Positions 34,660-43,727 of a stretch of DNA of 64,000 nt are shown one piece after another. Numbering within the stretch: position 1 is the stretch's first letter; each line of letters opens with the position of its first letter. The position numbers and the translations under genes were made by a program. The stretch comes from Nocardioides marmoriginsengisoli (GTDB taxonomy: Bacteria; Actinomycetota; Actinomycetes; Propionibacteriales; Nocardioidaceae). The notes below the pieces were generated by a model that was given only the letters and a program-made list of their open reading frames with translations, was not told where the DNA came from and searched no databases. Where the stretch lies: positions 285,096-349,095 of the forward strand of contig NZ_RJSE01000005.1 of the NCBI RefSeq assembly GCF_003725695.1, written 5' to 3'.

Positions 34660-37470
34660 GTGCCCGATGAGACTGAGACCGTTAACAGCGACACCTCACG
34701 CCCGGCGCCGGCCGCTCCCCCCGTCATCCACGAGGGCCTGCCGACGCAACTGCCCGACATCGACCCGGACGAGACGCAGGACTGGATCGACTCGTTCGAC
34801 TCGCTGATCGACGACCGCGGCCGGGAGCGCGCGCGGTACGTGATGCTGCGGCTCCTGGAGCGCGCCCGCCAGAAGCAGGTCGGCGTCCCGGCGCTGAGGA
34901 GCACCGACTACATCAACACGATCCCGCCCGAGCGCGAGCCCTGGTTCCCCGGCGACGAGGACGTCGAGCGCCGGATCCGCGCCTTCATCCGCTGGAACGC
35001 CGCGGTGATGGTCTCGGACGCGAACCGGCCCGGCCTGGAGGTCGGCGGCCACATCGCGACGTACCAGTCCAGCGCGAGCCTCTACGAGGTCGGCTTCAAC
35101 CACTTCTTCCGCGGCAAGGACGCTCCCGGCGGCGGCGACCAGATCTACATCCAGGGACACGCTTCCCCCGGCATCTACGCCCGCGCCTTCCTCGAGGGAC
35201 GGCTCAACGAGCAGCAGCTGCTGAACTTCCGCCAGGAGGTGCAGCACGGCATCGGCGAGGGGCTGTCGTCGTACCCGCACCCGCGGCTGATGCCGGACTT
35301 CTGGGAGTTCCCGACGGTCTCGATGGGCCTCACCGGGATCAACTCGATCTACCAGGCGCGGTTCAACCGCTACCTGTCCGGCCGCGGCATCAAGGACACC
35401 TCGGACCAGCACGTCTGGGCGTTCCTCGGTGACGGCGAGATGGCCGAGCCGGAGTCGCTCGGCGCCATCCGGGTCGCCGCTCGTGAGGAGCTCGACAACC
35501 TCACCTGGGTGATCAACTGCAACCTGCAGCAGCTCGACGGGCCGGTCACCGGCAACGGCAAGATCATCCAGGAGCTGGAGGCCAACTTCCGCGGCGCCGG
35601 CTGGAACGTGATCAAGGTGATCTGGGGCCGCGACTGGGACGACCTGCTCGCCCGCGACGTCGACGGCGTCCTGGTCAACCAGATGAACAGCACCCCGGAC
35701 GGGCAGTTCCAGACGTTCTCCACCGAGGACGGCGCCTACAACCGCGAGTTCTTCTTCGGCCCTGACCCGCGGCTGCGCAAGATGGTCGAGCACATGTCCG
35801 ACCGGCAGATCGAGAAGCTCCCCCGCGGCGGCCACGACTACCGCAAGGTGTACGCCGCGTTCGACGCGGCCACCAAGCACGTCGGCCAGCCGACGGTGAT
35901 CCTGGCGCACACGATCAAGGGCTGGACGATCGAGGGCCTGGAGGGCAAGAACGCCAGCCACCAGATGAAGAAGCTCAAGCTCCCCGACCTGCTGAAGTTC
36001 CGGGACCGGCTCTACCTGCCGATGAGCGACAAGGAGATCACCGAGGCCTACGAGACCTCCGGGACCGCTCCGTTCTTCCACCCGGGCGAGAAGTCGGCCG
36101 AGATCGAGTACATGATGGAGCGGCGCCGCCAGCTCGGCGGCTCGCTGCCCCGGCGGGTCATCAAGGCCAAGCCGCTGAAGGTTCCCGGCGACGAGGTGTA
36201 CGCCGACCTGAAGGTGGGCTCGGGCGCGAACAAGATCGCCACCACGATGGCGGTCGTGCGCCTGCTCCGGGACTGGATGAAGGACCCGGAGATCGGCAAG
36301 CGGATCGTCCCGATCGCACCGGACGAGTACCGCACCTTCGGGATGGACTCGATGTTCCCGAGCGCCAAGGTCTACAACCCGGGCGGGCAGAAGTACGAGT
36401 CGGTCGACCGCAAGCAGCTGCTGAAGTGGCGTGAGGCGACCGACGGCCAGATGCTCCACGAGGGCATCTCCGAGGCGGGCGCGATGGCGTCGGCGACGGC
36501 GGCCGGGTCGGCGTACTCGACGCACGGCGAAGCGATGATCCCGTTCTACATCTTCTACTCGATGTTCGGGTTCCAGCGCACCGGCGACTCGATCTGGGCG
36601 ATGGCCGACCAGCTCGCCCGCGGCTTCCTGATCGGCGCCACCGCCGGCCGGACCACCCTGACCGGTGAGGGCCTGCAGCACGCCGACGGGCACTCCCCGC
36701 TGCTGGCGGCGACCAACCCCGCCGTCGTGCACTACGACCCCGCGCACGCCCACGAGGTCGCGCACATCATGCAGTCCGGGTTGCAGCGGATGTACACGAC
36801 GTCGCCGGAGCACCCGCTCGGCGAGGACGTGATCTTCTACGTGACCGTCTACAACGAGCCGGTCACGCAGCCGGCCGAGCCGGCCGACCTGGACCTGACC
36901 GGGCTGCTCAAGGGCATCTACCGGTTCGGTTCCGGACCGGACCTCGGCGCGGAGGCCCCGAAGGTCCAGCTGCTCGCATCCGGGGTCGGCTTCCCGTGGA
37001 TCCTGGAGGCGCAGCGGATGCTCGCCGAGGACTGGGGCGTCAGCGCCGACCTGTGGTCGGTGACGTCCTGGAACGAGCTGGCCCGGGACGCGATCGAGAG
37101 TGAGCGCACCTCGCTGCTGAACCCCGGCGAGCCCGCCCGGACGCCGTTCGTGACCAGCCAGCTGGCGGACGCGACCGGTCCGTTCGTCGCGGTCTCGGAC
37201 TACATGCGCGCGGTGCCCCTGCAGATCGCCCGCTGGGTGCCCGGCGACTTCCACGCCCTCGGCACCGACGGCTTCGGCTTCGCGGACACCCGCCCGGCCG
37301 CCCGCCGGTTCTTCAACGTGGACGCGCCCTCGGTCGTCGTCCAGGCCCTGCAGGCGCTGGCCGCCCGCGGCGAGGTCAAGCCGGAGGTCGTCGTCGAGGC
37401 GTTCACCCGCTACCAGATCGACGACCCGACCGCCGTCTCCGGCGTCCTCCAGGAGGGCGGGGACGCTTGA
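34660..37470 (+). CDS. aceE: Pyruvate dehydrogenase E1 component, homodimeric type
   Basis: A 936-residue E1 subunit that decarboxylates pyruvate with thiamine diphosphate and passes the acetyl group to lipoyl-E2. The ThDP/Mg motif starts at [10 protein letters not shown] near residue 257 and ends about 30 residues later in NLQQLDGPV. The pyrimidine-binding half has [25 protein letters not shown] and [21 protein letters not shown] with QHADGHSP. Single-chain AceE (not alpha/beta E1) is normal for actinobacteria. GTG start, weak gcaagg site. The 210-nt upstream gap shared with DUF3052 must hold its promoter. Confidence 0.97.
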   Translation: MPDETETVNSDTSRPAPAAPPVIHEGLPTQLPDIDPDETQDWIDSFDSLIDDRGRERARYVMLRLLERARQKQVGVPALRSTDYINTIPPEREPWFPGDEDVERRIRAFIRWNAAVMVSDANRPGLEVGGHIATYQSSASLYEVGFNHFFRGKDAPGGGDQIYIQGHASPGIYARAFLEGRLNEQQLLNFRQEVQHGIGEGLSSYPHPRLMPDFWEFPTVSMGLTGINSIYQARFNRYLSGRGIKDTSDQHVWAFLGDGEMAEPESLGAIRVAAREELDNLTWVINCNLQQLDGPVTGNGKIIQELEANFRGAGWNVIKVIWGRDWDDLLARDVDGVLVNQMNSTPDGQFQTFSTEDGAYNREFFFGPDPRLRKMVEHMSDRQIEKLPRGGHDYRKVYAAFDAATKHVGQPTVILAHTIKGWTIEGLEGKNASHQMKKLKLPDLLKFRDRLYLPMSDKEITEAYETSGTAPFFHPGEKSAEIEYMMERRRQLGGSLPRRVIKAKPLKVPGDEVYADLKVGSGANKIATTMAVVRLLRDWMKDPEIGKRIVPIAPDEYRTFGMDSMFPSAKVYNPGGQKYESVDRKQLLKWREATDGQMLHEGISEAGAMASATAAGSAYSTHGEAMIPFYIFYSMFGFQRTGDSIWAMADQLARGFLIGATAGRTTLTGEGLQHADGHSPLLAATNPAVVHYDPAHAHEVAHIMQSGLQRMYTTSPEHPLGEDVIFYVTVYNEPVTQPAEPADLDLTGLLKGIYRFGSGPDLGAEAPKVQLLASGVGFPWILEAQRMLAEDWGVSADLWSVTSWNELARDAIESERTSLLNPGEPARTPFVTSQLADATGPFVAVSDYMRAVPLQIARWVPGDFHALGTDGFGFADTRPAARRFFNVDAPSVVVQALQALAARGEVKPEVVVEAFTRYQIDDPTAVSGVLQEGGDA

Positions 37471-37640
37471 GAGCGGTACGTCGCAGCGCTCCGTGGTTCG
37501 TCGCCGCGGTGGTCTTCGCACTGCTGAGCATCCCCGCGCTCTTCGATCTGCACGGGTTGCTGGTCGGGCTCGCGGTGATCTGCGCGGGGCTGGGCCTCGC
37601 GACCGCGGCATTCACCTGGGCCGACCGGCCGAAGGTATAG
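37467..37640 (+). CDS. Small two-span membrane protein coupled to aceE
   Basis: A 57-residue protein starting at a TTG that overlaps the aceE stop (TTGA), with aggagggcgg a few nt before. It has two hydrophobic segments, [19 protein letters not shown] and [20 protein letters not shown], and a short basic N-terminus (RAVRRSAP). No family recognised. Tight coupling to aceE suggests co-expression. It ends head-to-head with the next minus-strand gene: the two stops form TAGCTA. Confidence 0.6.
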   Translation: MRAVRRSAPWFVAAVVFALLSIPALFDLHGLLVGLAVICAGLGLATAAFTWADRPKV

Positions 37641-37877
37641 CTACTCAGCGCGAGCGTTGGCGGCGCGCCGTCTCGACATCTCGATCGCGCTGCCGAGAGC
37701 GATTCCACCGACCGCGGCCTTCGCCAACGTCAGCAGGATGTCGCCATGTGCCACGCGCAGGTCCCAGAAAAGGGTGACGTCCAGAACTGCGCTCGCCAGA
37801 AGGATCCCACCCACGGCGAAGTTCAAGAGCGTCATCTGCCGCGTGGGAGTGCGGAGCACTTTCTCTCGCCAAGTCAT
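37641..37877 (-). CDS. Small two-span membrane protein
   Basis: A 78-residue protein: basic N-terminus MTWREKVLRTPTRQ, hydrophobic LLNFAVGGILLASAVLDVTLFW, a short loop, a second span ILLTLAKAAVGGIALGSAIE and a basic tail RRRAANARAE. No family recognised. Convergent with the aceE-linked small gene with no spacer. Confidence 0.55.
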   Translation of the reverse strand: MTWREKVLRTPTRQMTLLNFAVGGILLASAVLDVTLFWDLRVAHGDILLTLAKAAVGGIALGSAIEMSRRRAANARAE

Positions 37878-37904
37878 GCCGGAACCGTACCCAGAGCCGA
37901 GCCC

Positions 37905-38858
37905 TCAGGCGATCGGAACCGCGCGCGCCAGGTGCAGCTGCTCGGTGACCGGCGAGAGCGGGCCGTTGCGCAGCAGGGTCCGCCAGCGGCCGCGGTGGTA
38001 CGACGCGGGCTGGGTGGAGCGGATGAAGTCGTTGACGATCTTCACGAACCGCTCCGGGTGGTCCTTGTGCGGGAAGTGCCCGGAGTTCCCGAGCACCTCG
38101 ACCTGCGCTCCGGGAGCGATCTCGGCCACCGTGCCGGCGTGCTTGACCGGGATCACCATGTCCTCGGCTCCCCAGACGACCAGCATCGGCATCGCCTGGG
38201 TCAGGTAGGCCCGGTCGACCATGGTGACGATCTGGCCGCGGGCGTCGACGACCGCGCGGACGACGTGCGCGATCGCGGCCCGGGTGCGCGCGTCCTTGAA
38301 CGAGTCGTAGATCTCGGCGACCTCGTCGAGGTCGTGCGTGGCCGTCAGGCCGGTCCTCGAGAGCGCCCGCATCCCCGCGATCCCGAGGTGGCGGACTCCG
38401 GGGAGGGTCAGGACCGCCATCGCGGCCTTGAAGCCGGGCAGGCCGACCGCGCGGATCATCGGGGTGACCTCGGAGCCGAGTCCACCGGGAGCCACCAGCA
38501 CCATCCGCTCGGTGCGCTCGGGGAACTGGTAGGCGAACTGCATCGCCACCCCGCCGCCGAGGCTGTGCCCGACGACGGTGACCTTGTCGATGTTCAGGAC
38601 GGTGAGCAGGTCGCGCATCCCGTTGGCGTAGCCGCCCACCGAGTAGTCGGCCCGCGGCTTGGCGCTCCGGCCGTGACCGAGCAGGTCCGGCGCGATCACG
38701 GTGTACTTCTTCGCGAGCTTCGCGATCACCGGCGCCCAGGTCGTGTGGTCGCAGCCCAGCCCGTGCAGCAGCAACAACGCCGGACCCTGACCCGTCTTCA
38801 CGTACGCGCGACGGTGTCCGTGGATCGTGACGTGCTGCACCTCGAGCGAATCCACCAC
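37905..38858 (-). CDS. Alpha/beta-fold hydrolase
   Basis: A 317-residue hydrolase. HGLGCDHTTW forms the oxyanion region, VVGHSLGGGVAM carries the nucleophile Ser, VWGAEDMVIP the acid Asp and NSGHFPHKDHPERF the catalytic His. The set resembles meta-cleavage product hydrolases, epoxide hydrolases and haloperoxidases; no specific substrate. GTG 38858 chosen for its ggag site 6 nt upstream; a GTG one codon later is equally possible, and the open extension upstream is non-coding. Confidence 0.85.
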   Translation of the reverse strand: MVDSLEVQHVTIHGHRRAYVKTGQGPALLLLHGLGCDHTTWAPVIAKLAKKYTVIAPDLLGHGRSAKPRADYSVGGYANGMRDLLTVLNIDKVTVVGHSLGGGVAMQFAYQFPERTERMVLVAPGGLGSEVTPMIRAVGLPGFKAAMAVLTLPGVRHLGIAGMRALSRTGLTATHDLDEVAEIYDSFKDARTRAAIAHVVRAVVDARGQIVTMVDRAYLTQAMPMLVVWGAEDMVIPVKHAGTVAEIAPGAQVEVLGNSGHFPHKDHPERFVKIVNDFIRSTQPASYHRGRWRTLLRNGPLSPVTEQLHLARAVPIA

Positions 38859-39005
38859 GTCGCACTCCGTTCTGGTTCGTAGTCGGCAGCTAGGGCGGCC
38901 ACCAACTAGATGACGAGTCAACCAGACGAATATGACGAACCTGTATCCGTGGTCAGGTCCAGTTCTCATCAATCTGGCTGATTTCCACACCCTTCAGCAG
39001 CCCGA

Positions 39006-39917
39006 TTGCTCAGAACTGGCTGTGGATCCTCGGGATCGCAACCTCGACCTGGTTGGCGCCGTGCCGGAGGTGGTTGGTTCGTTCCTGCCCACACCCCGGA
39101 CACTCCCGAGCAGAGAATCATCGAGGCGGCAGCCCACCTGCCCCGCGGTGGCGCGGTGTCCGGCTGGGCAGCTTGTCGACTGCACCGCGCGGGTTTCTTC
39201 GACGGGCTCGGGGCGGACGGGTCCACTGAGCTTCCGGTTCCCTTGACGATCGGGCCCCGCGGTGGTTCACGGGCTCGCGCCGGGCTGACTCTCCATCGCG
39301 ACCGCTTGGATCCTGTCGAGGTCGGCGTGATTCATGGGGTTCCGTGCACCGCCGCAGACCGCGCCATCTTCGACGCGTCTCGCTGGGCTCCGAACGTGCG
39401 GGAGGCCGTGGTCGTCATCGACATGGCTGTTGCCGCGCGACTCGCCTCCCTCCACCAGGTCCGCCGGTATGCAGAAACGAAGGCCGGGTGGGCCGGCGTA
39501 CAGCAGGTTCGAGACGCTCTCGGGCTGGCCACGGAGCGCAGCCGGTCTCCGGCGGAGTCACGGCTGCGATTGCTCTGGACCCTCGATGCAGGCCTTCCGC
39601 AGCCCCTGGTGAACTGGCCGGTGGCCGATTCCCGTGGCAGGTTCCTGGCCGAGGTCGACCTGCTCGACCCGGCCGCGGGCCTCGTCGGCGAGTACGACGG
39701 TGCCGACCACCGGTCCGGCGCGCGCCACGCCCGCGACGTACGCCGCGAGGATGCGTTGCGCAGGGTTGGGCTGGAGCTCGTGACAGTCACCGGGAGGGAC
39801 CTGGCCAGTCCAGGCATGGTGAAGGACAGGATCCTCTCTGCCCGCGAGCGCGCCGCTCGGATCCCACCGGCATCCAAGACGTTTCTGATCAAAGTGGCTC
39901 CGAAACCAGTCCGATGA
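39006..39917 (+). CDS. DUF559-like / AbiEi-type protein
   Basis: A 303-residue protein from TTG 39006, the first start after an in-frame stop. The N-terminal part (GWRRAGGGWFVPAHTP, HLPRGGAVSGWAACRLHRAGFF) resembles the winged-helix region of AbiEi-like toxin-antitoxin regulators. The C-terminal ~100 residues (LLWTLDAGLPQPLVNWPV, LAEVDLLDPAAGLVGEYDGADH, RRVGLELVTVTGRDL) look like the Vsr/DUF559 endonuclease-like fold with an acidic E-V-D...E-Y-D-G core. Such genes are abundant in Nocardioides, function unknown. The usual helix-turn-helix start is short here, so the N-terminus may be degraded. A 17-bp inverted repeat overlaps its stop. Confidence 0.65.
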   Translation: MLRTGCGSSGSQPRPGWRRAGGGWFVPAHTPDTPEQRIIEAAAHLPRGGAVSGWAACRLHRAGFFDGLGADGSTELPVPLTIGPRGGSRARAGLTLHRDRLDPVEVGVIHGVPCTAADRAIFDASRWAPNVREAVVVIDMAVAARLASLHQVRRYAETKAGWAGVQQVRDALGLATERSRSPAESRLRLLWTLDAGLPQPLVNWPVADSRGRFLAEVDLLDPAAGLVGEYDGADHRSGARHARDVRREDALRRVGLELVTVTGRDLASPGMVKDRILSARERAARIPPASKTFLIKVAPKPVR

Positions 39918-39935
39918 CAGCCACCTTGATCAGAA
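39883..39935. repeat. 17-bp inverted repeat across the end of the DUF559-like gene
   Basis: Arms TTCTGATCAAAGTGGCT (39883-39899) and AGCCACCTTGATCAGAA (39919-39935) pair at 16 of 17 positions around a 19-nt loop that contains the TGA stop. It may terminate the DUF559-like transcript or act as a site upstream of fasR, whose start is 48 nt further on. Confidence 0.65.
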
Positions 39936-39982
39936 CCAACCCAAACGCGCGGGTAACCCGCCCCACCAGGCAGGATGAGGCT

Positions 39983-41128
39983 GTGACCCGGACACGTGCG
40001 CAGATCGCTCAGCGGCTGACCCGCTCCAGCGGGTCGCTGAGCACGGCGGCGCTGACCCGGATGGAGCAGGACATGCCGTGGGTGATGGAGCTCCCGGCGC
40101 AGGACCGCTCGTTCATCGGGCTGATCGTCCAGGCCGGCATCAAGTCGTTCATCGACTGGTACCGGCACGACGAGGCGGCGTCCCCGATCAGCGCCGAGGT
40201 CTTCGGCGTCGCGCCCCAGGAGATGGCCGGCGAGGTCACCCTCCAGCAGACCGTGGCGATGGTCCGGCTCTCGATCACGGTGGTCGACGAGAACCTCGAC
40301 GACGCCCTCGGCGAGGATGCCGAGAGCGTCCGCAGCGCGTTGAACCGGTACGCCCGCGAGATCGCCTTCGCCACCGCCGAGGTCTACGCCCGGGCCGCCG
40401 AGCAGCGCGGCGCCTGGGACGCTCGGCTGGAGGCCCTGGTCGTCGACTCGCTGCTCCGCGGCGAGGGCGACGAGACGATCTCCTCCCGGGCCAGCGCCCT
40501 GGGCTGGGAGGCGACCGGCAACGTCCTGGTGATGATGGGCGGGCTCGGGGAGCGCTCCGCGCTCGAGCAGGTACGGCGGATCGCCCGCGACCGCGGCGTC
40601 GGCTGCCTCTCCGCGGTCCAGGGCGACCGCCTCGTCGTGGTCCTCGGCGGCGTCGACGAGCTCGGCAAGTCGGCCGCCGCCGTGGCCGTCGCGTTCGCTC
40701 CCGGTGCCGTGGTGATCGGCCCGATGGTCTCCTCGCTCACCGAGGCGAAGATCTCCGCCGATGCGGCGCACTCCGGGTTGCGGGTGGCGATCGGCTGGCC
40801 GGACGCGCCCCGTCCGGTGCAGGCGGACGACCTGCTGCCGGAGCGCGCGCTGGCCGGCGACGCGGACGCCCGGCGTGCCCTCCTCGAGCAGGTCTTCGCC
40901 CCGCTGGCCGCTGCCGGCGGGGCGGTCCTGGAGACCGTGGAGTCCTACCTGTCGCAAGGATCCTCGATCGAGGCCACCGGACGGGCCTTGTTCGTCCACG
41001 CCAACACTGTGCGATACCGCCTGAAACGAGCCACCGAGCTCACCGGACTCAGTCCGAGCCACCCACGCGACTCCTACACGTTGCGACTGGCGCTGACACT
41101 GGGCCGCCTGGATCCGCCAGAGTTGTAG
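39983..41128 (+). CDS. fasR: PucR-family regulator of fatty acid synthesis (FasR-like)
   Basis: A 381-residue regulator with a GGDEF-like/PucR middle region (VLVMMGGLGERSALEQVRRIARDRGVG) and a C-terminal PucR helix-turn-helix (ANTVRYRLKRATELTGLSP). Its place directly upstream of fabD matches Streptomyces FasR (SCO2386), an activator of the fab operon, and Mycobacterium Rv2242. GTG 39983 is preceded by aggatgagg; an ATG at 39914 in frame would start inside the loop of the inverted repeat and looks less likely. DNA target expected upstream of fabD. Confidence 0.85.
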   Translation: MTRTRAQIAQRLTRSSGSLSTAALTRMEQDMPWVMELPAQDRSFIGLIVQAGIKSFIDWYRHDEAASPISAEVFGVAPQEMAGEVTLQQTVAMVRLSITVVDENLDDALGEDAESVRSALNRYAREIAFATAEVYARAAEQRGAWDARLEALVVDSLLRGEGDETISSRASALGWEATGNVLVMMGGLGERSALEQVRRIARDRGVGCLSAVQGDRLVVVLGGVDELGKSAAAVAVAFAPGAVVIGPMVSSLTEAKISADAAHSGLRVAIGWPDAPRPVQADDLLPERALAGDADARRALLEQVFAPLAAAGGAVLETVESYLSQGSSIEATGRALFVHANTVRYRLKRATELTGLSPSHPRDSYTLRLALTLGRLDPPEL

Positions 41129-41207
41129 GTTCCCTACAAAGAACCGCACTCTGTTTTCGTGCGGTGCGGACCCGCGTCGGCCGCTTCGGCTCGGGGACAG
41201 TGGACGT

Positions 41208-42392
41208 GTGCTGATCATCGTTGCTCCCGGACAGGGTTCCCAGACTCCAGGCTTCTTGCTGCCCTGGATGGAGGACCCGCAGTTCGCCGAGCGCCTGCAC
41301 TGGCTCAGCGCCGTCGCCGGCCTCGACCTGGCCCACTACGGCACCGTGGCGGACGCGGAGACGATCCGCGACACCGCGATCGCGCAGCCCCTGATCGTGG
41401 CCTCCGGCCTGGTCTCGGCGCTCTCCCTCTTCCCGCACCCGTCCGACGCGTTCGGCCGGATCGGTGCGGTGGCCGGGCACAGCGTCGGCGAGCTCACCGC
41501 CGCGGCGGGTGCCCGGGCGATCAGCGCCGAGCAGGCGATGGTCCTGGTCCGCGAGCGGGGCAAGTCGATGGCTCACGCAGCCGCCGCCACCCCGACCGGG
41601 ATGACCGCCGTCCTCGGCGGGGACGCCGAGGAGGTGAAGGCCGCGCTCACGCAGCACGGCCTGATCGCCGCCAACGTCAACGCCGAGGGCCAGATCGTCG
41701 CCGCCGGGACGATGGAGCAGCTCTCCGCCTTCGCGGCCGCCCCGCCGGCCAAGGCCCGGTTGATGCCGCTCTCGGTCGCCGGTGCCTTCCACACCGAGCA
41801 CATGGCCGAGGCCGTCGGCGTGATGGGCAAGCTCGCCCTGGCCGTCTCCACCCACGACCCCCGGACCGCGGTGATCTCCAACCGCGACGGCAAGGTCGTC
41901 CACGACGGTCGCGACGTGGTCCGCCGGATCGTGACCCAGGTGGCCAACCCGGTCCGCTGGGACCTCTGCCTCGCGACGATGCGCGACCTCGGCGTCACCG
42001 GCATCCTGGAGATGCCGCCGGCCGGGACCCTCACCAACATCGCCAAGCGCGCCCTGCCCGGCGTGGAGACGTTCGCGCTCAAGACCCCCGACCAGCTCGA
42101 CGCCGCGCGCGAGTTCGTCGAGAAGCACGGCGACCCGTCCCCGATCGACATCAGCCCGACCTGGCGGATGCTGGTCGCTCCGACCAAGGGCACGTTCGTC
42201 CGCAGCGCCGGCGACGAGGGCGAGTCCCTCGCCGCGAGCAGCTCGATCGGACTGGTCCGCTCGACCCGCGACGAGACCTCCGTGACCGCGCCGTACGGCG
42301 GCACGATCGTGGAGTGGCTGGTCGAGGACGGCGACCTGGTCTCGCCCGGCCAGCCGCTGGTGCGGCTCCACCCTGAGGGTGTCCTGGCGTGA
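41208..42392 (+). CDS. fabD: Malonyl-CoA:ACP transacylase with C-terminal biotinyl/lipoyl-like domain
   Basis: A 394-residue FabD, about 80-90 residues longer than the usual ~310. The transacylase has PGQGSQ at residue 8, the nucleophile Ser near 90 in AGHSVGEL and the catalytic His near 195 in GAFHTEHM. Residues ~305-394 (RMLVAPTKGTFVRS ... SVTAPYGGTIVEWLVEDGDLVSPGQPLVRL) match the hammerhead biotinyl/lipoyl fold, but where carriers read E-A-M-K-M this reads R-S-T-R-D, so there is no acceptor lysine. The role of that domain is unknown; docking is a guess. GTG start; GTGA overlap with fabH. Confidence 0.9.
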   Translation: MLIIVAPGQGSQTPGFLLPWMEDPQFAERLHWLSAVAGLDLAHYGTVADAETIRDTAIAQPLIVASGLVSALSLFPHPSDAFGRIGAVAGHSVGELTAAAGARAISAEQAMVLVRERGKSMAHAAAATPTGMTAVLGGDAEEVKAALTQHGLIAANVNAEGQIVAAGTMEQLSAFAAAPPAKARLMPLSVAGAFHTEHMAEAVGVMGKLALAVSTHDPRTAVISNRDGKVVHDGRDVVRRIVTQVANPVRWDLCLATMRDLGVTGILEMPPAGTLTNIAKRALPGVETFALKTPDQLDAAREFVEKHGDPSPIDISPTWRMLVAPTKGTFVRSAGDEGESLAASSSIGLVRSTRDETSVTAPYGGTIVEWLVEDGDLVSPGQPLVRLHPEGVLA

Positions 42393-43393
42393 CTGCCACC
42401 TGGACGATGCCCGCGGGCTCACCGCACGCCGCGGTTCTCGGCCTCGGCATCCACCGGGCCAAGCGAGTCGTGCCCAACGCCGAGATCATCGACGCGATCG
42501 ACTCCAGCGACGAGTGGATCCAGCAGCGCTCGGGCATCAAGGAGCGCCGCTGGGTCGGCCCCGGCGAGACCCTGGAGTCGATGTCCTTCGCCGCCGCCGA
42601 GCGCGCCCTGGAGGCGTCGGGCATCGCCGCGGCGCAGATCGATGCCGTGATCCTGGCGAGCTGCTCGAACACCCAGCAGATCACCGCGCTCGCGCCCCGG
42701 ATCGCGCACCTGCTCGGCACCCAGAGCCCCGCCGCGTTCGACATCTCGATCGCCTGCGCCGGGTTCTGCCACGGGCTCAGCCTGGCCACCGACATGATCC
42801 GCGGCGGCACCTCCAAGCACGTGCTGGTGATCGGCGCCGAGCTCTTCTCCCCCTTGGTCAGCGAGCACGACCGCGGGACCGCGTTCATCTTCGGCGACGG
42901 CGCCGGCGCCGTCGTGGTCGGCCCGTCCGACGTCCCCGGCATCGGACCGGTGGTGTGGGGTTCGGACGGCGAGCAGCACAACGCCATCGAGCTCAGCGAG
43001 GACTGGGTCGCGGCAATGACCGACGACGAGCCGGTCCTCCCGCACATCACGATGGACGGTCCGGCGGTCTTCCGCTGGGCGGCGTTCGAGATGGCCAAGG
43101 TCGCCCAGGAGACCCTGGACCGCACCGGCATCACCGTCGACGACCTCGACCTGTTCGTGCCGCACCAGGCGAACATGCGGATCACCGACGCGATGGCCCG
43201 CGCCATGAAGCTCCCCGACCGCGTCCGGATCGCCCGCGACATCGCCGAGCAGGGGAACACCTCCGCCGCGTCGATCCCGCTGGCCCTCGGCCGGATGTAC
43301 GAGGACGGCGAGGCCAAGTCCGGCGACCTGGCCCTGCTGATCGCCTTCGGAGCCGGGCTGGCCTACGCCGCCCAGGTCATCCGGATCCCCTGA
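42389..43393 (+). CDS. fabH: Beta-ketoacyl-ACP synthase III
   Basis: A 334-residue KAS III that condenses an acyl-CoA primer with malonyl-ACP to start fatty acid synthesis. The Cys-His-Asn triad is Cys near 122 (IACAGFCHG), His near 258 (VPHQANMRI) and Asn near 289 (QGNTSAASIP). Its start overlaps the fabD stop (GTGA). In actinobacteria FabH usually prefers branched primers, giving iso/anteiso acids. Confidence 0.95.
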   Translation: MTATWTMPAGSPHAAVLGLGIHRAKRVVPNAEIIDAIDSSDEWIQQRSGIKERRWVGPGETLESMSFAAAERALEASGIAAAQIDAVILASCSNTQQITALAPRIAHLLGTQSPAAFDISIACAGFCHGLSLATDMIRGGTSKHVLVIGAELFSPLVSEHDRGTAFIFGDGAGAVVVGPSDVPGIGPVVWGSDGEQHNAIELSEDWVAAMTDDEPVLPHITMDGPAVFRWAAFEMAKVAQETLDRTGITVDDLDLFVPHQANMRITDAMARAMKLPDRVRIARDIAEQGNTSAASIPLALGRMYEDGEAKSGDLALLIAFGAGLAYAAQVIRIP

Positions 43394-43449
43394 TTTCACC
43401 AGCAGCACCCATCCCCCGCAGCACCATTCACGAGAGGAAACACCAGCTC

Positions 43450-43698
43450 ATGGCTACCACCGAAGAGATCCGTACCGACCTCGCCGAGATCGTCAACGAG
43501 GTCACCGGTATCCCCGCCGCCGACGTCCAGCTCGAGAAGTCCTTCAGCGACGACCTCGACGTGGACTCGCTCTCGATGGTCGAGGTCGTCGTCGCCGCCG
43601 AGGAGAAGTTCGACGTCCGCATCCCCGACGACGAGGTCAAGAACCTCCGCACCGTCGGCGACGCCGTCACCTACATCGAGAAGGCCCAGGCGGCCTGA
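43450..43698 (+). CDS. acpP: Acyl carrier protein
   Basis: An 82-residue acidic ACP. The phosphopantetheine attachment Ser is residue 40 in LDVDSLSMVEVV, followed by the helix III region DVRIPDDEVKNLRTVGDAVTYI. It carries growing acyl chains for FabD, FabH and FabF. ATG 43450 with gagaggaaa 8-10 nt upstream; 56 nt after fabH and 29 nt before fabF. Confidence 0.97.
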   Translation: MATTEEIRTDLAEIVNEVTGIPAADVQLEKSFSDDLDVDSLSMVEVVVAAEEKFDVRIPDDEVKNLRTVGDAVTYIEKAQAA

Positions 43699-43727
43699 GT
43701 CCAGGTCAGGGAGAGGGAGAAGTCGCG

